This document shows, piece by piece, positions 46,386-53,897 of a DNA stretch of 64,000 nt. Both the position numbers and the translations under genes were made by a program. The notes beneath the pieces are model-generated. The model ran no database searches. It worked only from the letters and a program-made list of their open reading frames with translations, and was not told the DNA's origin. The stretch is from the NCBI GenBank assembly GCA_002399285.1, contig DHDI01000012.1, positions 14,689-78,688 of the forward strand, given 5' to 3'. This stretch comes from Thermoanaerobacterales bacterium UBA4880 (GTDB lineage: Bacteria > Bacillota > Thermoanaerobacteria > Thermoanaerobacterales > UBA4877). Each line of letters starts with the position of its first letter. Position 1 is the first letter of the stretch.

Positions 46386-47408
46386 TTAATTGGCAATAAC
46401 GCCGTAGGAAACATTTTTGTAGTCCCCGATGGTACAATTGATCCCCACGATAGTATTGCTTAATTTGGTTCTTCTTCCTATGCGACAGCCTTCCCATATG
46501 ACCGAGTTTTTGATGTAGCTTCCCCTGTCTATATCGATGCCGTTTCCTATGACGGCGTGCGGCCCTATGATGACGTCGCCCGCTATATGGCAGCCGTCGC
46601 CTATGGTTATCGGCGGTATCAGCTTTGCCGTAGGGCTGACGTAGGTATCGCCGCCTATGACGATACTGTTTTTGTACTCGGCCTCCATAAACGGATAAGA
46701 AAACGCCCCGTCAAGCACGTTTTGATGAAGTTCCAGATACTTATGAGGTGTTCCGATATCGATCCAATAATTATCATTTTTGTATGCGGACATCCTTATA
46801 CCTGAGGACAACAGACCGGGATACACCTCTTTTTCCACGGATACCTCGCATCCCGGTTTTATGAAATCGAGCACGTTCCTCTCGAATACATATATCCCGG
46901 CATTGATAAAATCCGTGGTTATATCCTCCGGTTTCGGTTTTTCCTTAAACGCCGTTATCCATCCGTCCGCATCCGTATCCACGAGACCGTAGGCGGAGGG
47001 ATTGGCTACCCGCGTCAGGGCTATGGTGACGCTTGCCCCTTTATTTCTGTGGTAATCTATGAGTTTTTGCAGATCTATATCGGTAATTATATCGGAGTTG
47101 AATATCAGGAACGTATCGTCCAGATATTTTTCCGCGTTTTTGATAGCACCGCCCGTGCCCAGAGGGCTCTCTTCGATGCAGTAGTATATCTTAACCCCGA
47201 ACCTGCTGCCGTCTCCGAAGTATTCCATGATCTGTTCGGGTTGGTAACACAGGCTCATCACTATTTCATCTATGCCGTATCCCCTTATATACTCTATGGT
47301 CCTCTGCAGCAGAGGTTTGTTAAGCACCGGTACCATCGGCTTGGGGATGGAATGAGTCAGCGGATATAGCCTTGTCCCCTTTCCCCCTGCCAATAAAAGT
47401 GCCTTCAT
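46386..47408 (-). CDS. Sugar-1-phosphate nucleotidylyltransferase (mannose-1-P guanylyltransferase-like)
   Basis: 340-residue enzyme making an NDP-sugar. The N-terminal Rossmann-like domain has KALLLAGGKGTRLYPLT with the SIPKPM Lys site, FNSDIITDID (metal Asp) and NAGIYVFE. The C-terminal part is a left-handed beta-helix with hexapeptide repeats (IPPITIGDGCHIAGDVIIGP). It resembles GDP-mannose pyrophosphorylases, but the base specificity cannot be certain from sequence alone. It is first in the operon, with promoter at 47450-47477 and GAAGGAGA before ATG 47408. Confidence 0.88.
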   Translation of the reverse strand: MKALLLAGGKGTRLYPLTHSIPKPMVPVLNKPLLQRTIEYIRGYGIDEIVMSLCYQPEQIMEYFGDGSRFGVKIYYCIEESPLGTGGAIKNAEKYLDDTFLIFNSDIITDIDLQKLIDYHRNKGASVTIALTRVANPSAYGLVDTDADGWITAFKEKPKPEDITTDFINAGIYVFERNVLDFIKPGCEVSVEKEVYPGLLSSGIRMSAYKNDNYWIDIGTPHKYLELHQNVLDGAFSYPFMEAEYKNSIVIGGDTYVSPTAKLIPPITIGDGCHIAGDVIIGPHAVIGNGIDIDRGSYIKNSVIWEGCRIGRRTKLSNTIVGINCTIGDYKNVSYGVIAN

Positions 47409-47449
47409 TAAACCATCTCCTTCAAAAATATTCCAACTACCAACTTTAT

Positions 47450-47477
47450 TTTATATTTAAGTGTGTCTGTTTGTCAA
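47450..47477 (-). promoter_or_regulatory. Sigma-A promoter of the nucleotide-sugar/GT4/manB operon
   Basis: On the minus strand TTGACA (47477-47472) and TATAAA (47455-47450), 16-base spacer, about 40 bases upstream of the first coding start. Confidence 0.7.
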
Positions 47478-47859
47478 ACACGGACTCCCCGTGATTTTGC
47501 ATCACACACGTAGTTATCAAAAGATATATCTTAAAATATATCAATTTTGGATTTTTTAGCGTATATCTTCCGATATATACCAACTTTTTATAAAGCACCC
47601 CGCCAAACTTTAAAATTCGGTTATGGATGTCGTGCGAATTTGTAAAAATGTAGGGTACTCGTCATACTTTATTATTATATTTAATAACCGTGTTCTTTAT
47701 ACCTGTGCAGCACCGCAGGCCTATGAATTTACAGAAATGCATATAGATGTAAATTTTATTAGATATTTTTAAATAAAATTTGATCGGCCGGCTACTGTGT
47801 GATGTAACCGGAATTTAATATTAGCTTAACCATTTGTTAACACTTTATGAACGGGCCGG

Positions 47860-47868
47860 TGATATAAT
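47860..47868 (+). promoter_or_regulatory. Extended -10 promoter of the polysaccharide deacetylase gene
   Basis: TGATATAAT at 47860-47868. The transcript should begin near 47875, only about five bases before the first ATG (47880). Confidence 0.55.
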
Positions 47869-47879
47869 CGAATTACATA

Positions 47880-49307
47880 ATGTTGGAGGTGATCTACATA
47901 AAGAAGTATATATCGGTAATTATTGCATTGGTTACAGTGCTCTCCGTTATAACGATAACCGGCAGCGTCTATTGCTCGACGGCCGTCAATGTGCCCGTGC
48001 TCATGTATCACGATATAAGAGAAGGGGCCGTAAAGCCGTCCGAGACTGGCGTCGTCGTAACGCCGGAGACTTTCAAAGAACAGATGGAGTATTTGAAACT
48101 GGCTGGATACCACACCATTAATGTGGATCAATATATAAATTTTATGAAGAACAAAGGGTCCCTTCCCGCCGATCCTATAATGATAACCTTTGACGACGGC
48201 TATGAAAGCGGCTATAAATATGCGTATCCGATCCTGAAACAGCTGGGTATGAAGGGCGTGGTAAATGTGATCGTCTCGCAGACAAAGGGAGAGCCCAACT
48301 ATCACTATTGGCCTCCGACACACCTCATCTGGGAACAGATGAAAGAGATGAGCGATTCGGGCGTGTTCGACATAGAGAGCCATACCTATGACCTTCACTA
48401 CTATGCCTCCAACGGCAAGCGGAATTTACCCGCCGCCTCGGGGCAGATAAAGATAAACGGAAAACTGGAAAGCTATGATCACTATGTGGCCAGGGTGGGA
48501 AGCGATTTTAAAAGGTCAGCGTCCATGTTGGAGAAGAACACGGGGAAAAGGGTCAGGCTGCTGTCCTATCCCTATGGAGTAGGCAATGCCACTACCATAC
48601 GACTGGCGAAGGAAGCCGGATATGAGGCCGTCTTTACCATCAAAGAGGGTGTGATGAGACCGCAAAACGACATCATGATGGGAAAGAGGGTAAAGGTAAA
48701 GGGCACGCATACGGGATATGACATTGTGAGGAATATCTATAAGGACGGCGGCATAAAGACAAAACCGCCCTATTATGATCTCGAAAAACACTGGGCCGGC
48801 AAAGATGTAATCCAGATGATGTCCAAGGGATATATGAAGGGTTATCCCGATAAGACCTTCAAACCTGATAATCCCGTTACGCGGGCGGAAATGGCCACAA
48901 TGATCTCCTCGGTCTTCGGCGTAAAGGATAAGGCCGCGGCTCTGCCGTTTACCGATGTAAAACCCGATTCATGGTACTATGGCTCCGTCTCCTCCTGCTA
49001 TGCGCACGGTCTCTTCACGTATTACGGGACCGCCTTCCGGCCGGACGCAAAGGCCACAAGGGAAGATGCCGCGGCTGCGATCGCGCCTTTTCTGCCTGAT
49101 ACGGCTTCTGCGGATCTTTCCTCATACAAGGATGCAGGGGAAGTCTCACAATATGCCAAGTCCGCCATACAAAAAGCCGTTGCCGCCGGGATAATCAAAG
49201 GAAGACAGGGCGGATACCTCTCGCCTAAAGGCAGCGTCACCAGAGCCGAGCTCGCCGTTATGATCGAAAGGGCGCTGAACCTCGGACATGATGCCGCCAA
49301 CTTGTAG
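47880..49307 (+). CDS. Exported polysaccharide deacetylase with SLH repeats
   Basis: Cell-surface enzyme of about 470 residues. A hydrophobic signal segment is followed by a NodB/polysaccharide deacetylase domain: VPVLMYHDIR, the metal Asp pair in ITFDDGYESGY, FDIESHTYDLHYY (His ligands) and LSYPYGVGN. Three SLH-type repeats at the C-terminus (FKPDNPVTRAEMATMI is the clearest) anchor it to the wall. It probably removes acetyl groups from peptidoglycan or another glycan. The start is unclear: the first ATG (47880) overlaps TTGGAGGTGATC (47883-47894), a near-perfect ribosome-binding site. That site points to ATA at 47898 (IKKYISVIIALV), which would give a normal signal peptide. Confidence 0.88.
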   Translation: MLEVIYIKKYISVIIALVTVLSVITITGSVYCSTAVNVPVLMYHDIREGAVKPSETGVVVTPETFKEQMEYLKLAGYHTINVDQYINFMKNKGSLPADPIMITFDDGYESGYKYAYPILKQLGMKGVVNVIVSQTKGEPNYHYWPPTHLIWEQMKEMSDSGVFDIESHTYDLHYYASNGKRNLPAASGQIKINGKLESYDHYVARVGSDFKRSASMLEKNTGKRVRLLSYPYGVGNATTIRLAKEAGYEAVFTIKEGVMRPQNDIMMGKRVKVKGTHTGYDIVRNIYKDGGIKTKPPYYDLEKHWAGKDVIQMMSKGYMKGYPDKTFKPDNPVTRAEMATMISSVFGVKDKAAALPFTDVKPDSWYYGSVSSCYAHGLFTYYGTAFRPDAKATREDAAAAIAPFLPDTASADLSSYKDAGEVSQYAKSAIQKAVAAGIIKGRQGGYLSPKGSVTRAELAVMIERALNLGHDAANL

Positions 49308-49326
49308 ATAAAATCGTAAAAAGTAC

Positions 49327-49355
49327 TTGCATAGCAAAAAGACTCATGCTATAAT
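49327..49355 (+). promoter_or_regulatory. Promoter of the tRNA pair
   Basis: TTGCAT (49327-49332), 17-base spacer, TATAAT (49350-49355). Transcript start near 49362, twelve bases before tRNA-Gln. Confidence 0.8.
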
Positions 49356-49373
49356 ATCATACGTCAGTGAAAT

Positions 49374-49447
49374 TGCGGGATTGTGTAATGGTAGCACTCA
49401 TGACTCTGGATCATGCTGTCTAGGTTCGAATCCTAGTCCCGCAGCCA
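49374..49447 (+). tRNA. tRNA-Gln (anticodon CUG)
   Basis: Complete cloverleaf with encoded CCA. Acceptor TGCGGGA pairs with TCCCGCA; anticodon stem CATGA/TCATG encloses loop CTCTGGA with anticodon CTG at 49406-49408; T-arm CTAGGTTCGAATCCTAG. Confidence 0.95.
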
Positions 49448-49455
49448 TTATATAC

Positions 49456-49531
49456 GGCCCTCTGGTCTAGCGGCCTAGGACGCCGCCCTCTCACGGCGGT
49501 AACAGGGGTTCAAATCCCCTGGGGGCTACCA
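49456..49531 (+). tRNA. tRNA-Glu (anticodon CUC)
   Basis: Acceptor GGCCCTC pairs with GGGGGCT (two G-U pairs), then A and encoded CCA. The anticodon stem CCGCC/GGCGG holds loop CTCTCAC with anticodon CTC; T-arm CAGGGGTTCAAATCCCCTG. Only eight bases separate it from tRNA-Gln. Confidence 0.95.
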
Positions 49532-49671
49532 CTCAATTTTACATTTCTAAGTGTGCCTAAACTCCAAATTTTTAATATAAATCCTAATAAAATGTTTTTG
49601 CACGTTTCTATGGCCTTTTAATTATTTATAAGTAAAGAAGGCTTTATATTTAAGTATAAGAAGGAGGAATA

Positions 49672-49870
49672 GTGCAAAGGTGTAATATGATATTACATGC
49701 CCGGTATGTGGTGCAAAAGTAGATTGGTTTGATATTTGCGATATTGTGGATATTGAAATAACGGGCCTAAGGAAAAGGAAGGAGATCCATTAGGACCAAA
49801 TAAAATGACATTAAGAGAAGCAAAAGAAGCTTATAGCACGGCGATACGCATCAAAGTCTATGTCGATTAA
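49672..49870 (+). pseudogene. Broken CPCC-type cysteine-rich domain gene
   Basis: AAGGAGGAAT is followed by GTG 49672, but the recognisable protein appears in pieces in different frames. One frame from 49692 reads ITCPVCGAKVDWFDICDI and ends at a stop near 49794. A second frame reads EGDPLGPNKMTLREAKEAYS and ends at 49870. Both match parts of cysteine-rich CPCC-domain proteins (the Cys-Pro motif and the GxNxMSLREAxxxY tail). At least two frameshifts are needed, and the end has been replaced by antisense HicB sequence from about 49836. Confidence 0.6.
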
Positions 49871-50092
49871 GGTCGCTATTTCATCAGGTTTATGATCGAC
49901 AGCCGGCTTTGACGGTTTCGGTACTGTACGGCCTGCGTCCTGTTCCGCAATTCCCCATATACCTATGGCGTCCCGCGCCATATTGATTGCCTCTGAAACA
50001 TTATGCCCTTGAGTGTTTATACCGAGATCAGGGATAGATACTACATATCCGATTTTTGCCGGTGTGAGAATAACAGGGTAAACATATTTCAT
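49811..50092 (-). CDS. Truncated HicB-family antitoxin-like protein
   Basis: 93 residues. MKYVYPVILTPAKIGYVVSI with PDLGINTQGHNVSEAINMAR is the HicB fold. The conserved stretch TLIDIDFDAYRR is followed by an unrelated ISFFCFS and a stop. Normal members continue for about 40 residues with a ribbon-helix-helix-like DNA-binding part, which is lost here. No HicA toxin gene is adjacent. The break coincides with the end of the CPCC gene on the other strand. Probably non-functional, or an orphan fold. Confidence 0.7.
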   Translation of the reverse strand: MKYVYPVILTPAKIGYVVSIPDLGINTQGHNVSEAINMARDAIGIWGIAEQDAGRTVPKPSKPAVDHKPDEIATLIDIDFDAYRRAISFFCFS

Positions 50093-50299
50093 GGAAACAC
50101 CTCCATGATAACGGTTTCTATATCCTCACCCATGATTATACGCATTTAATACGTATAATCAAGCGGGGCACAAATTAAAACAGAGAGGCTTAGCTTCCCT
50201 GTTTTAATTTTAAGTAAAGGTATATAGATCATCTTTAAATTTGGTACTCTGCCGCATGGGGGGCAACTGATATAACCTCCGCTGTTTTCCGCGTCAAAC

Positions 50300-50488
50300 T
50301 CAGTTTATGAGACTCTTGTCCTCGCCGTTGATCTCATTTTCTATCTCCGATGACTTTAGAGCTATGTCCGATTTGGTTATGATGCCTTTATCTATAAGAC
50401 TCTCTATGATGCTTATTATTGCCAGCGTATTTTTGTAATCCGTCTCCTTCAGCCTGGCCAGCTGTGCGTAAATATCCAATTCTCTCAC
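50300..50488 (-). CDS. Small helical protein of unknown function (62 aa)
   Basis: GTG start at 50488 preceded by AGGAGGAAGG at good spacing. The protein is mostly helical (LDIYAQLARLKETDYKNTLA, IISIIESLI) with an acidic tail and no cysteine or membrane segment. I do not recognise the family. The strong ribosome-binding site supports a real gene. Confidence 0.55.
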   Translation of the reverse strand: MRELDIYAQLARLKETDYKNTLAIISIIESLIDKGIITKSDIALKSSEIENEINGEDKSLIN

Positions 50489-50543
50489 TGCGCCTTCCTC
50501 CTTTTAAGTAATTATTTCCAGCATGAATGATTATTATGCACAG

Positions 50544-50669
50544 ATGGAAGGGAGAAGCGTGCAAAACTTATCTTTCGATTTCGCAAAAAACCGTATCTAT
50601 GATCTCATCCAACAAATCGTCGGGGATGCATTTAAACCAGAAAAAGGAAACATTAATAAAATATTTTAA
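50544..50669 (+). CDS. Doubtful 41-residue frame
   Basis: ATG 50544 gives MEGRSVQNLSFDFAKNRIYD and about 20 more residues with protein-like composition, but there is no ribosome-binding site. It may be a remnant. The 270 bases before the ROK gene hold no other coding signal. Confidence 0.15.
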   Translation: MEGRSVQNLSFDFAKNRIYDLIQQIVGDAFKPEKGNINKIF

Positions 50670-50758
50670 AAAAGTCTTAAGGAAAAGCAGGAATACATTA
50701 TCTTTTGTCGTATCTATTATATAGACTTAATAAAAACACTTAAGAAAGTGAGCATAAA

Positions 50759-51949
50759 ATGAATAATCTTATACCGGTCAGCTATAAACTATTAAAGGGA
50801 ATGAACGAGTCTTTGATATTGAATGAGATCAGGGAAAAGGGGCCTATTTCCAGGTCTGATATCGCCAAACTGACCAACCTCACTCCGCCGACGGTCACCA
50901 ATATCACCAACCGCCTGCTGGATTCGGGGTTTGTGTTTGAATATATGGTGGGAGAGTCCAACGGCGGAAGGCCGCCGGTGCTGCTGCGGATTAATCCCGG
51001 GGCGTTCAACATAATCGTGGTGCACGTGAGCTCCAACAGGATAGACGCATATCTCACCGATGCGGAGCTGAATGTGAAAACCAGCCTGGCCGAAAACATC
51101 ACTCCCTCCAAGGACAGGGAATGGATAATGGATAAGGCCGAGGGCTTCATATCCCGCTTAAAGGATGAGGCCGGCAGGGAGGTCGACGGGATAGGCTTTG
51201 TGATCCACGGCCCGGCCAAGTCGCGGGAAGGCATTTCGCTCTTCGCCCCCAATCTGGGGTGGAGAAACGTACCGGTAAAGTCCATAATCGAGGACAGGTT
51301 CAATATCCCCGTGTATGTGGAGAACGACGTCAGGGCCATGGCCCTGGGAGAATACCGTTACGGAGCCGCGAAGGACGCCGGGGATATGGTATTTCTCAAG
51401 GTGGGATACGGCCTGGGGTCCGCCATCATATTGAACGGCAGCATCTACGGCGGCGTCAATGACAGCGCCGGAGAGATAGGCCATACCACCATAGACATAT
51501 CCGGCCCCAAATGCAGCTGCGGAAACTACGGTTGCTTTGAGGCCATGGCCTCGGAACATGCTCTGGTCCTGCGCTTCATAAAGGCGGTCAAGGAGGGGCA
51601 GTATTCGTCCGCAGCGGGAAAGTCCGCAAATCCCGACGAAATAACGCCCGCCGATATATACGCCGCGGCGAGGGAGGGAGACGGCCTGGCCGTTTCCGCC
51701 ATCAGCCAGGAGGCCACCTACCTCGGCATAGGCATAGCCAATATCCTCAATATCTTCAATCCCGAAATGGTCGTCGTGGGCGGCGGCATAGCGCAGGCGA
51801 AGGATCTCATCGAGGATAAGATGACGGATACGATAAGGGAAAGGGCGCTGGAGAGCTGCTATAAATCGGCCGATATAGTCTTTGCCCAGCTGGGCGACGG
51901 GGCGACCCTCAAGGGCGCCGCCGATATGGTATTGAGAGAAACGATATGA
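50759..51949 (+). CDS. ROK-family transcriptional regulator (NagC/XylR type)
   Basis: 396-residue regulator heading a sugar-phosphate operon. The N-terminal winged helix is ISRSDIAKLTNLTPPTVTNI; the ROK sugar-kinase-like core has the Zn motif CSCGNYGCFEAMAS. ATP-site residues are partly kept (LKVGYGLGSAII), but the added HTH marks it as a repressor-type member. Sugar or sugar-phosphate binding should release DNA. AAGAAAGTGAG precedes ATG 50759. The upstream CTTAATAAAAACACTTAAG could be its operator. The aldolase gene follows after 13 bases. Confidence 0.9.
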   Translation: MNNLIPVSYKLLKGMNESLILNEIREKGPISRSDIAKLTNLTPPTVTNITNRLLDSGFVFEYMVGESNGGRPPVLLRINPGAFNIIVVHVSSNRIDAYLTDAELNVKTSLAENITPSKDREWIMDKAEGFISRLKDEAGREVDGIGFVIHGPAKSREGISLFAPNLGWRNVPVKSIIEDRFNIPVYVENDVRAMALGEYRYGAAKDAGDMVFLKVGYGLGSAIILNGSIYGGVNDSAGEIGHTTIDISGPKCSCGNYGCFEAMASEHALVLRFIKAVKEGQYSSAAGKSANPDEITPADIYAAAREGDGLAVSAISQEATYLGIGIANILNIFNPEMVVVGGGIAQAKDLIEDKMTDTIRERALESCYKSADIVFAQLGDGATLKGAADMVLRETI

Positions 51950-51962
51950 GGAGTGATAAAAG

Positions 51963-52811
51963 ATGATATCTTCTAAAGAAATTTTGATAAAGGCACGGGA
52001 CGGCAGCTATGCGGTTGCGGCGTTCAACATACACAACCTCGAGACATTAAAGTCGGTGGCGCAGGCTGCCGCAGATTTGAATGCTCCGCTGATACTGCAG
52101 ACCACGCCGGGTACGGTAAGGCATGCGGGTTTGAAATACCTTGCCGCCATGGCAAACGCGGCTTCGCAGGAAAACGGCATACCCATAGCCCTGCATCTAG
52201 ACCATGCCGAAGACGTTGGCTTGATCAAAGAGTGCATAGACGGGGGTTATACATCCGTGATGTACGACGGCTCCAAGCTGCCCTTTGAGCGCAACATAGC
52301 CGTGACCAGAGAGACCGTGGAGTATGCCCATGCGAGAGGCGTGCAGGTGGAGGCGGAGCTGGGCAGGCTGGGCGGCAGGGAGGAAAACATAGACGTATCC
52401 GATTATGAGTCGTCGCTTACGGACCCCGAAGCGGCAGTGCAGTTTGCCGAGGAAACCGGCATAGATTCGCTGGCCGTGGCCATAGGCACCGCCCATGGGC
52501 TGTATAAGGGAACGCCCAAGCTGGATTATGAAAGGCTGAAGCAGATAAAGAGCAGGGTGGAGATACCCCTGGTGCTCCACGGCGCCTCGGACGTACCCGA
52601 CGAGATGATAATCAAGGCGGTAGACTGCGGTATAAATAAGATAAATATAGCTACGGATATAAAAATCGCCTTTGTCAACGCACTCAGGCAGTATCTGGCG
52701 GAACATCCCGATGAGAATGACCCCAGAAAGTATTTTTCCACCGCCATGGATGCCGTGAAGCAGGTGGCGGAGCACAAGATAGGCATTGCGGGATGCAAAA
52801 ACAAAGCATAG
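51963..52811 (+). CDS. Class II ketose-bisphosphate aldolase
   Basis: 282-residue zinc aldolase of the FbaA/GatY type, splitting a ketose-1,6-bisphosphate to dihydroxyacetone phosphate and glyceraldehyde-3-P. Metal His residues are in IALHLDHAED, AIGTAHGLYKG and PLVLHGASD; the phosphate loop is GINKINIATDI. Fructose- versus tagatose-bisphosphate specificity is not clear from sequence. The downstream isomerase and PfkB kinase favour fructose-1,6-bisphosphate as substrate. Confidence 0.9.
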   Translation: MISSKEILIKARDGSYAVAAFNIHNLETLKSVAQAAADLNAPLILQTTPGTVRHAGLKYLAAMANAASQENGIPIALHLDHAEDVGLIKECIDGGYTSVMYDGSKLPFERNIAVTRETVEYAHARGVQVEAELGRLGGREENIDVSDYESSLTDPEAAVQFAEETGIDSLAVAIGTAHGLYKGTPKLDYERLKQIKSRVEIPLVLHGASDVPDEMIIKAVDCGINKINIATDIKIAFVNALRQYLAEHPDENDPRKYFSTAMDAVKQVAEHKIGIAGCKNKA

Positions 52812-52823
52812 GAGATGACGGCA

Positions 52824-53897
52824 GTGAATGTGGATCTGAATGATGCAAGAAGGATAAGGGAGATAGATACCATGGGCTCCGTGGAGTTTACGGAGCAGTA
52901 TGATAGGCAGTTCGCCGAGGCTCTGGAGATGGCCCGGGGTTTTGAGGTGGGAGAGGCCGCGGGCAGGACCGATGAGATAGTGCTGATGGGGACGGGCGGA
53001 GGTTCTTCCGTGGCGGGAGGTTTTCTGCGCTCATACCTGTTTGACGAACTCAAGGCGCCCGTGATAGTGAATCAGGGCTACGATATACCGGCCTTTGTCG
53101 ATGAGAATTCACTGGTTCTGGTAGTGTCGCACTCGGGGAATACCGAGGAGATCCTGAGCGCGTACGGCCAGGCCGCGCGGTCCGGCGCCCGCATGATAGC
53201 CATAACCTCCGGCGGGAAACTGGAGGATATGTGTAAAAAGGATAATATTCCCTGCCTTATAGTTCCCCACGATATAGGTCATCCGCGCAGGGATATAGGA
53301 TATATCTTCGTGCCCATGCTGGTCATACTGAACAAACTCGGCCTTATAGACGACAAGACCGCAGACATAAAGGGCCTCATAGAGCTGCTCGGCACTCTCA
53401 AGCATGAGTACGGCGCGGATGTGCCCGTGGACAAAAATATTGCAAAGCAGATAGCTATGGAGCTCTACGGCCACATACCGCTGATCTACGGCTCGCTGGA
53501 CTGCTACGACTCCGTGGCCTGGCGCTGGAAGAACCAGTTCGGCGAGAACGGTAAGCTGATGGCCTTCTACAACGTCATACCCAATCTGCATCATGACGAG
53601 GCGGTCGGCTGGGATATGCCGCAGGCCGAGATGAAAAAGCTCTATCTCATCATGCTGAGGGACGACGTTTTAGACGGCGGCAGGATAAGCAAGAGGAAGG
53701 ATATAACCGCCGGCATGTTAAGGGAGAGGATGGGAGGAGTGAGAGAGGTATACGCCACTGGAGACGGCACCCTTGCCCGCATGTTTTCCCTCATATACCT
53801 CGGCGACTTCGTGACGCTCTATACCCCCATATACAGAGGAGTAGACCCCACGCCGGTGGATGTGGTGAATTACTTTAAGGAGAAGATGGCCCAATGA
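52824..53897 (+). CDS. Bifunctional phosphoglucose/phosphomannose isomerase
   Basis: SIS-domain isomerase of about 357 residues converting Glc-6-P and Man-6-P to Fru-6-P. The first SIS domain has LMGTGGGSSVAGGFLRSY and VVSHSGNTEE (phosphate-binding Ser/Thr). The second domain has the PGI/PMI signature NQFGENGKLMAFYNVIPNLH with HDEAVGW, which holds the catalytic Glu and His. I prefer GTG 52824, nine bases after GGAG; ATG 52815 abuts that site. The ATGA overlap with the next gene shows coupling. Confidence 0.85.
   Translation: MNVDLNDARRIREIDTMGSVEFTEQYDRQFAEALEMARGFEVGEAAGRTDEIVLMGTGGGSSVAGGFLRSYLFDELKAPVIVNQGYDIPAFVDENSLVLVVSHSGNTEEILSAYGQAARSGARMIAITSGGKLEDMCKKDNIPCLIVPHDIGHPRRDIGYIFVPMLVILNKLGLIDDKTADIKGLIELLGTLKHEYGADVPVDKNIAKQIAMELYGHIPLIYGSLDCYDSVAWRWKNQFGENGKLMAFYNVIPNLHHDEAVGWDMPQAEMKKLYLIMLRDDVLDGGRISKRKDITAGMLRERMGGVREVYATGDGTLARMFSLIYLGDFVTLYTPIYRGVDPTPVDVVNYFKEKMAQ

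Larger units (their letters stand above)
47409..47879. other. AT-rich divergent control region, no gene
   Basis: 470 bases between two divergent operons. It holds the leftward promoter at 47450-47477, the rightward extended -10 at 47860-47868 and several AT-rich near-palindromes (for example GATATATCTTAAAATATATC). I see no coding frame and no riboswitch that I recognise. Confidence 0.6.

Noticed and set aside
47499-47806. Shared motif TGTGTGATG(C/T)A upstream of both divergent operons (47498-47508 minus strand, 47796-47806 plus strand)
   Set aside because: A match of 10 in 11 bases inside a 470-base region is expected by chance about once. I found no third copy to support a common operator.
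47409-47879. Possible riboswitch in the long divergent spacer
   Set aside because: I found none of the conserved cores I know (c-di-GMP, SAM, TPP, FMN, T-box). The predicted leaders (about 35 and 5-20 bases) are too short.
49456-49531. tRNA-Glu as an integration site with a duplicated 3' end
   Set aside because: No second copy of the tRNA 3' end sequence was seen downstream in the window, and no integrase gene is present.
49811-50092. Active HicAB toxin-antitoxin pair
   Set aside because: No HicA frame is adjacent, and the HicB C-terminal part is missing, so a working module is not supported.
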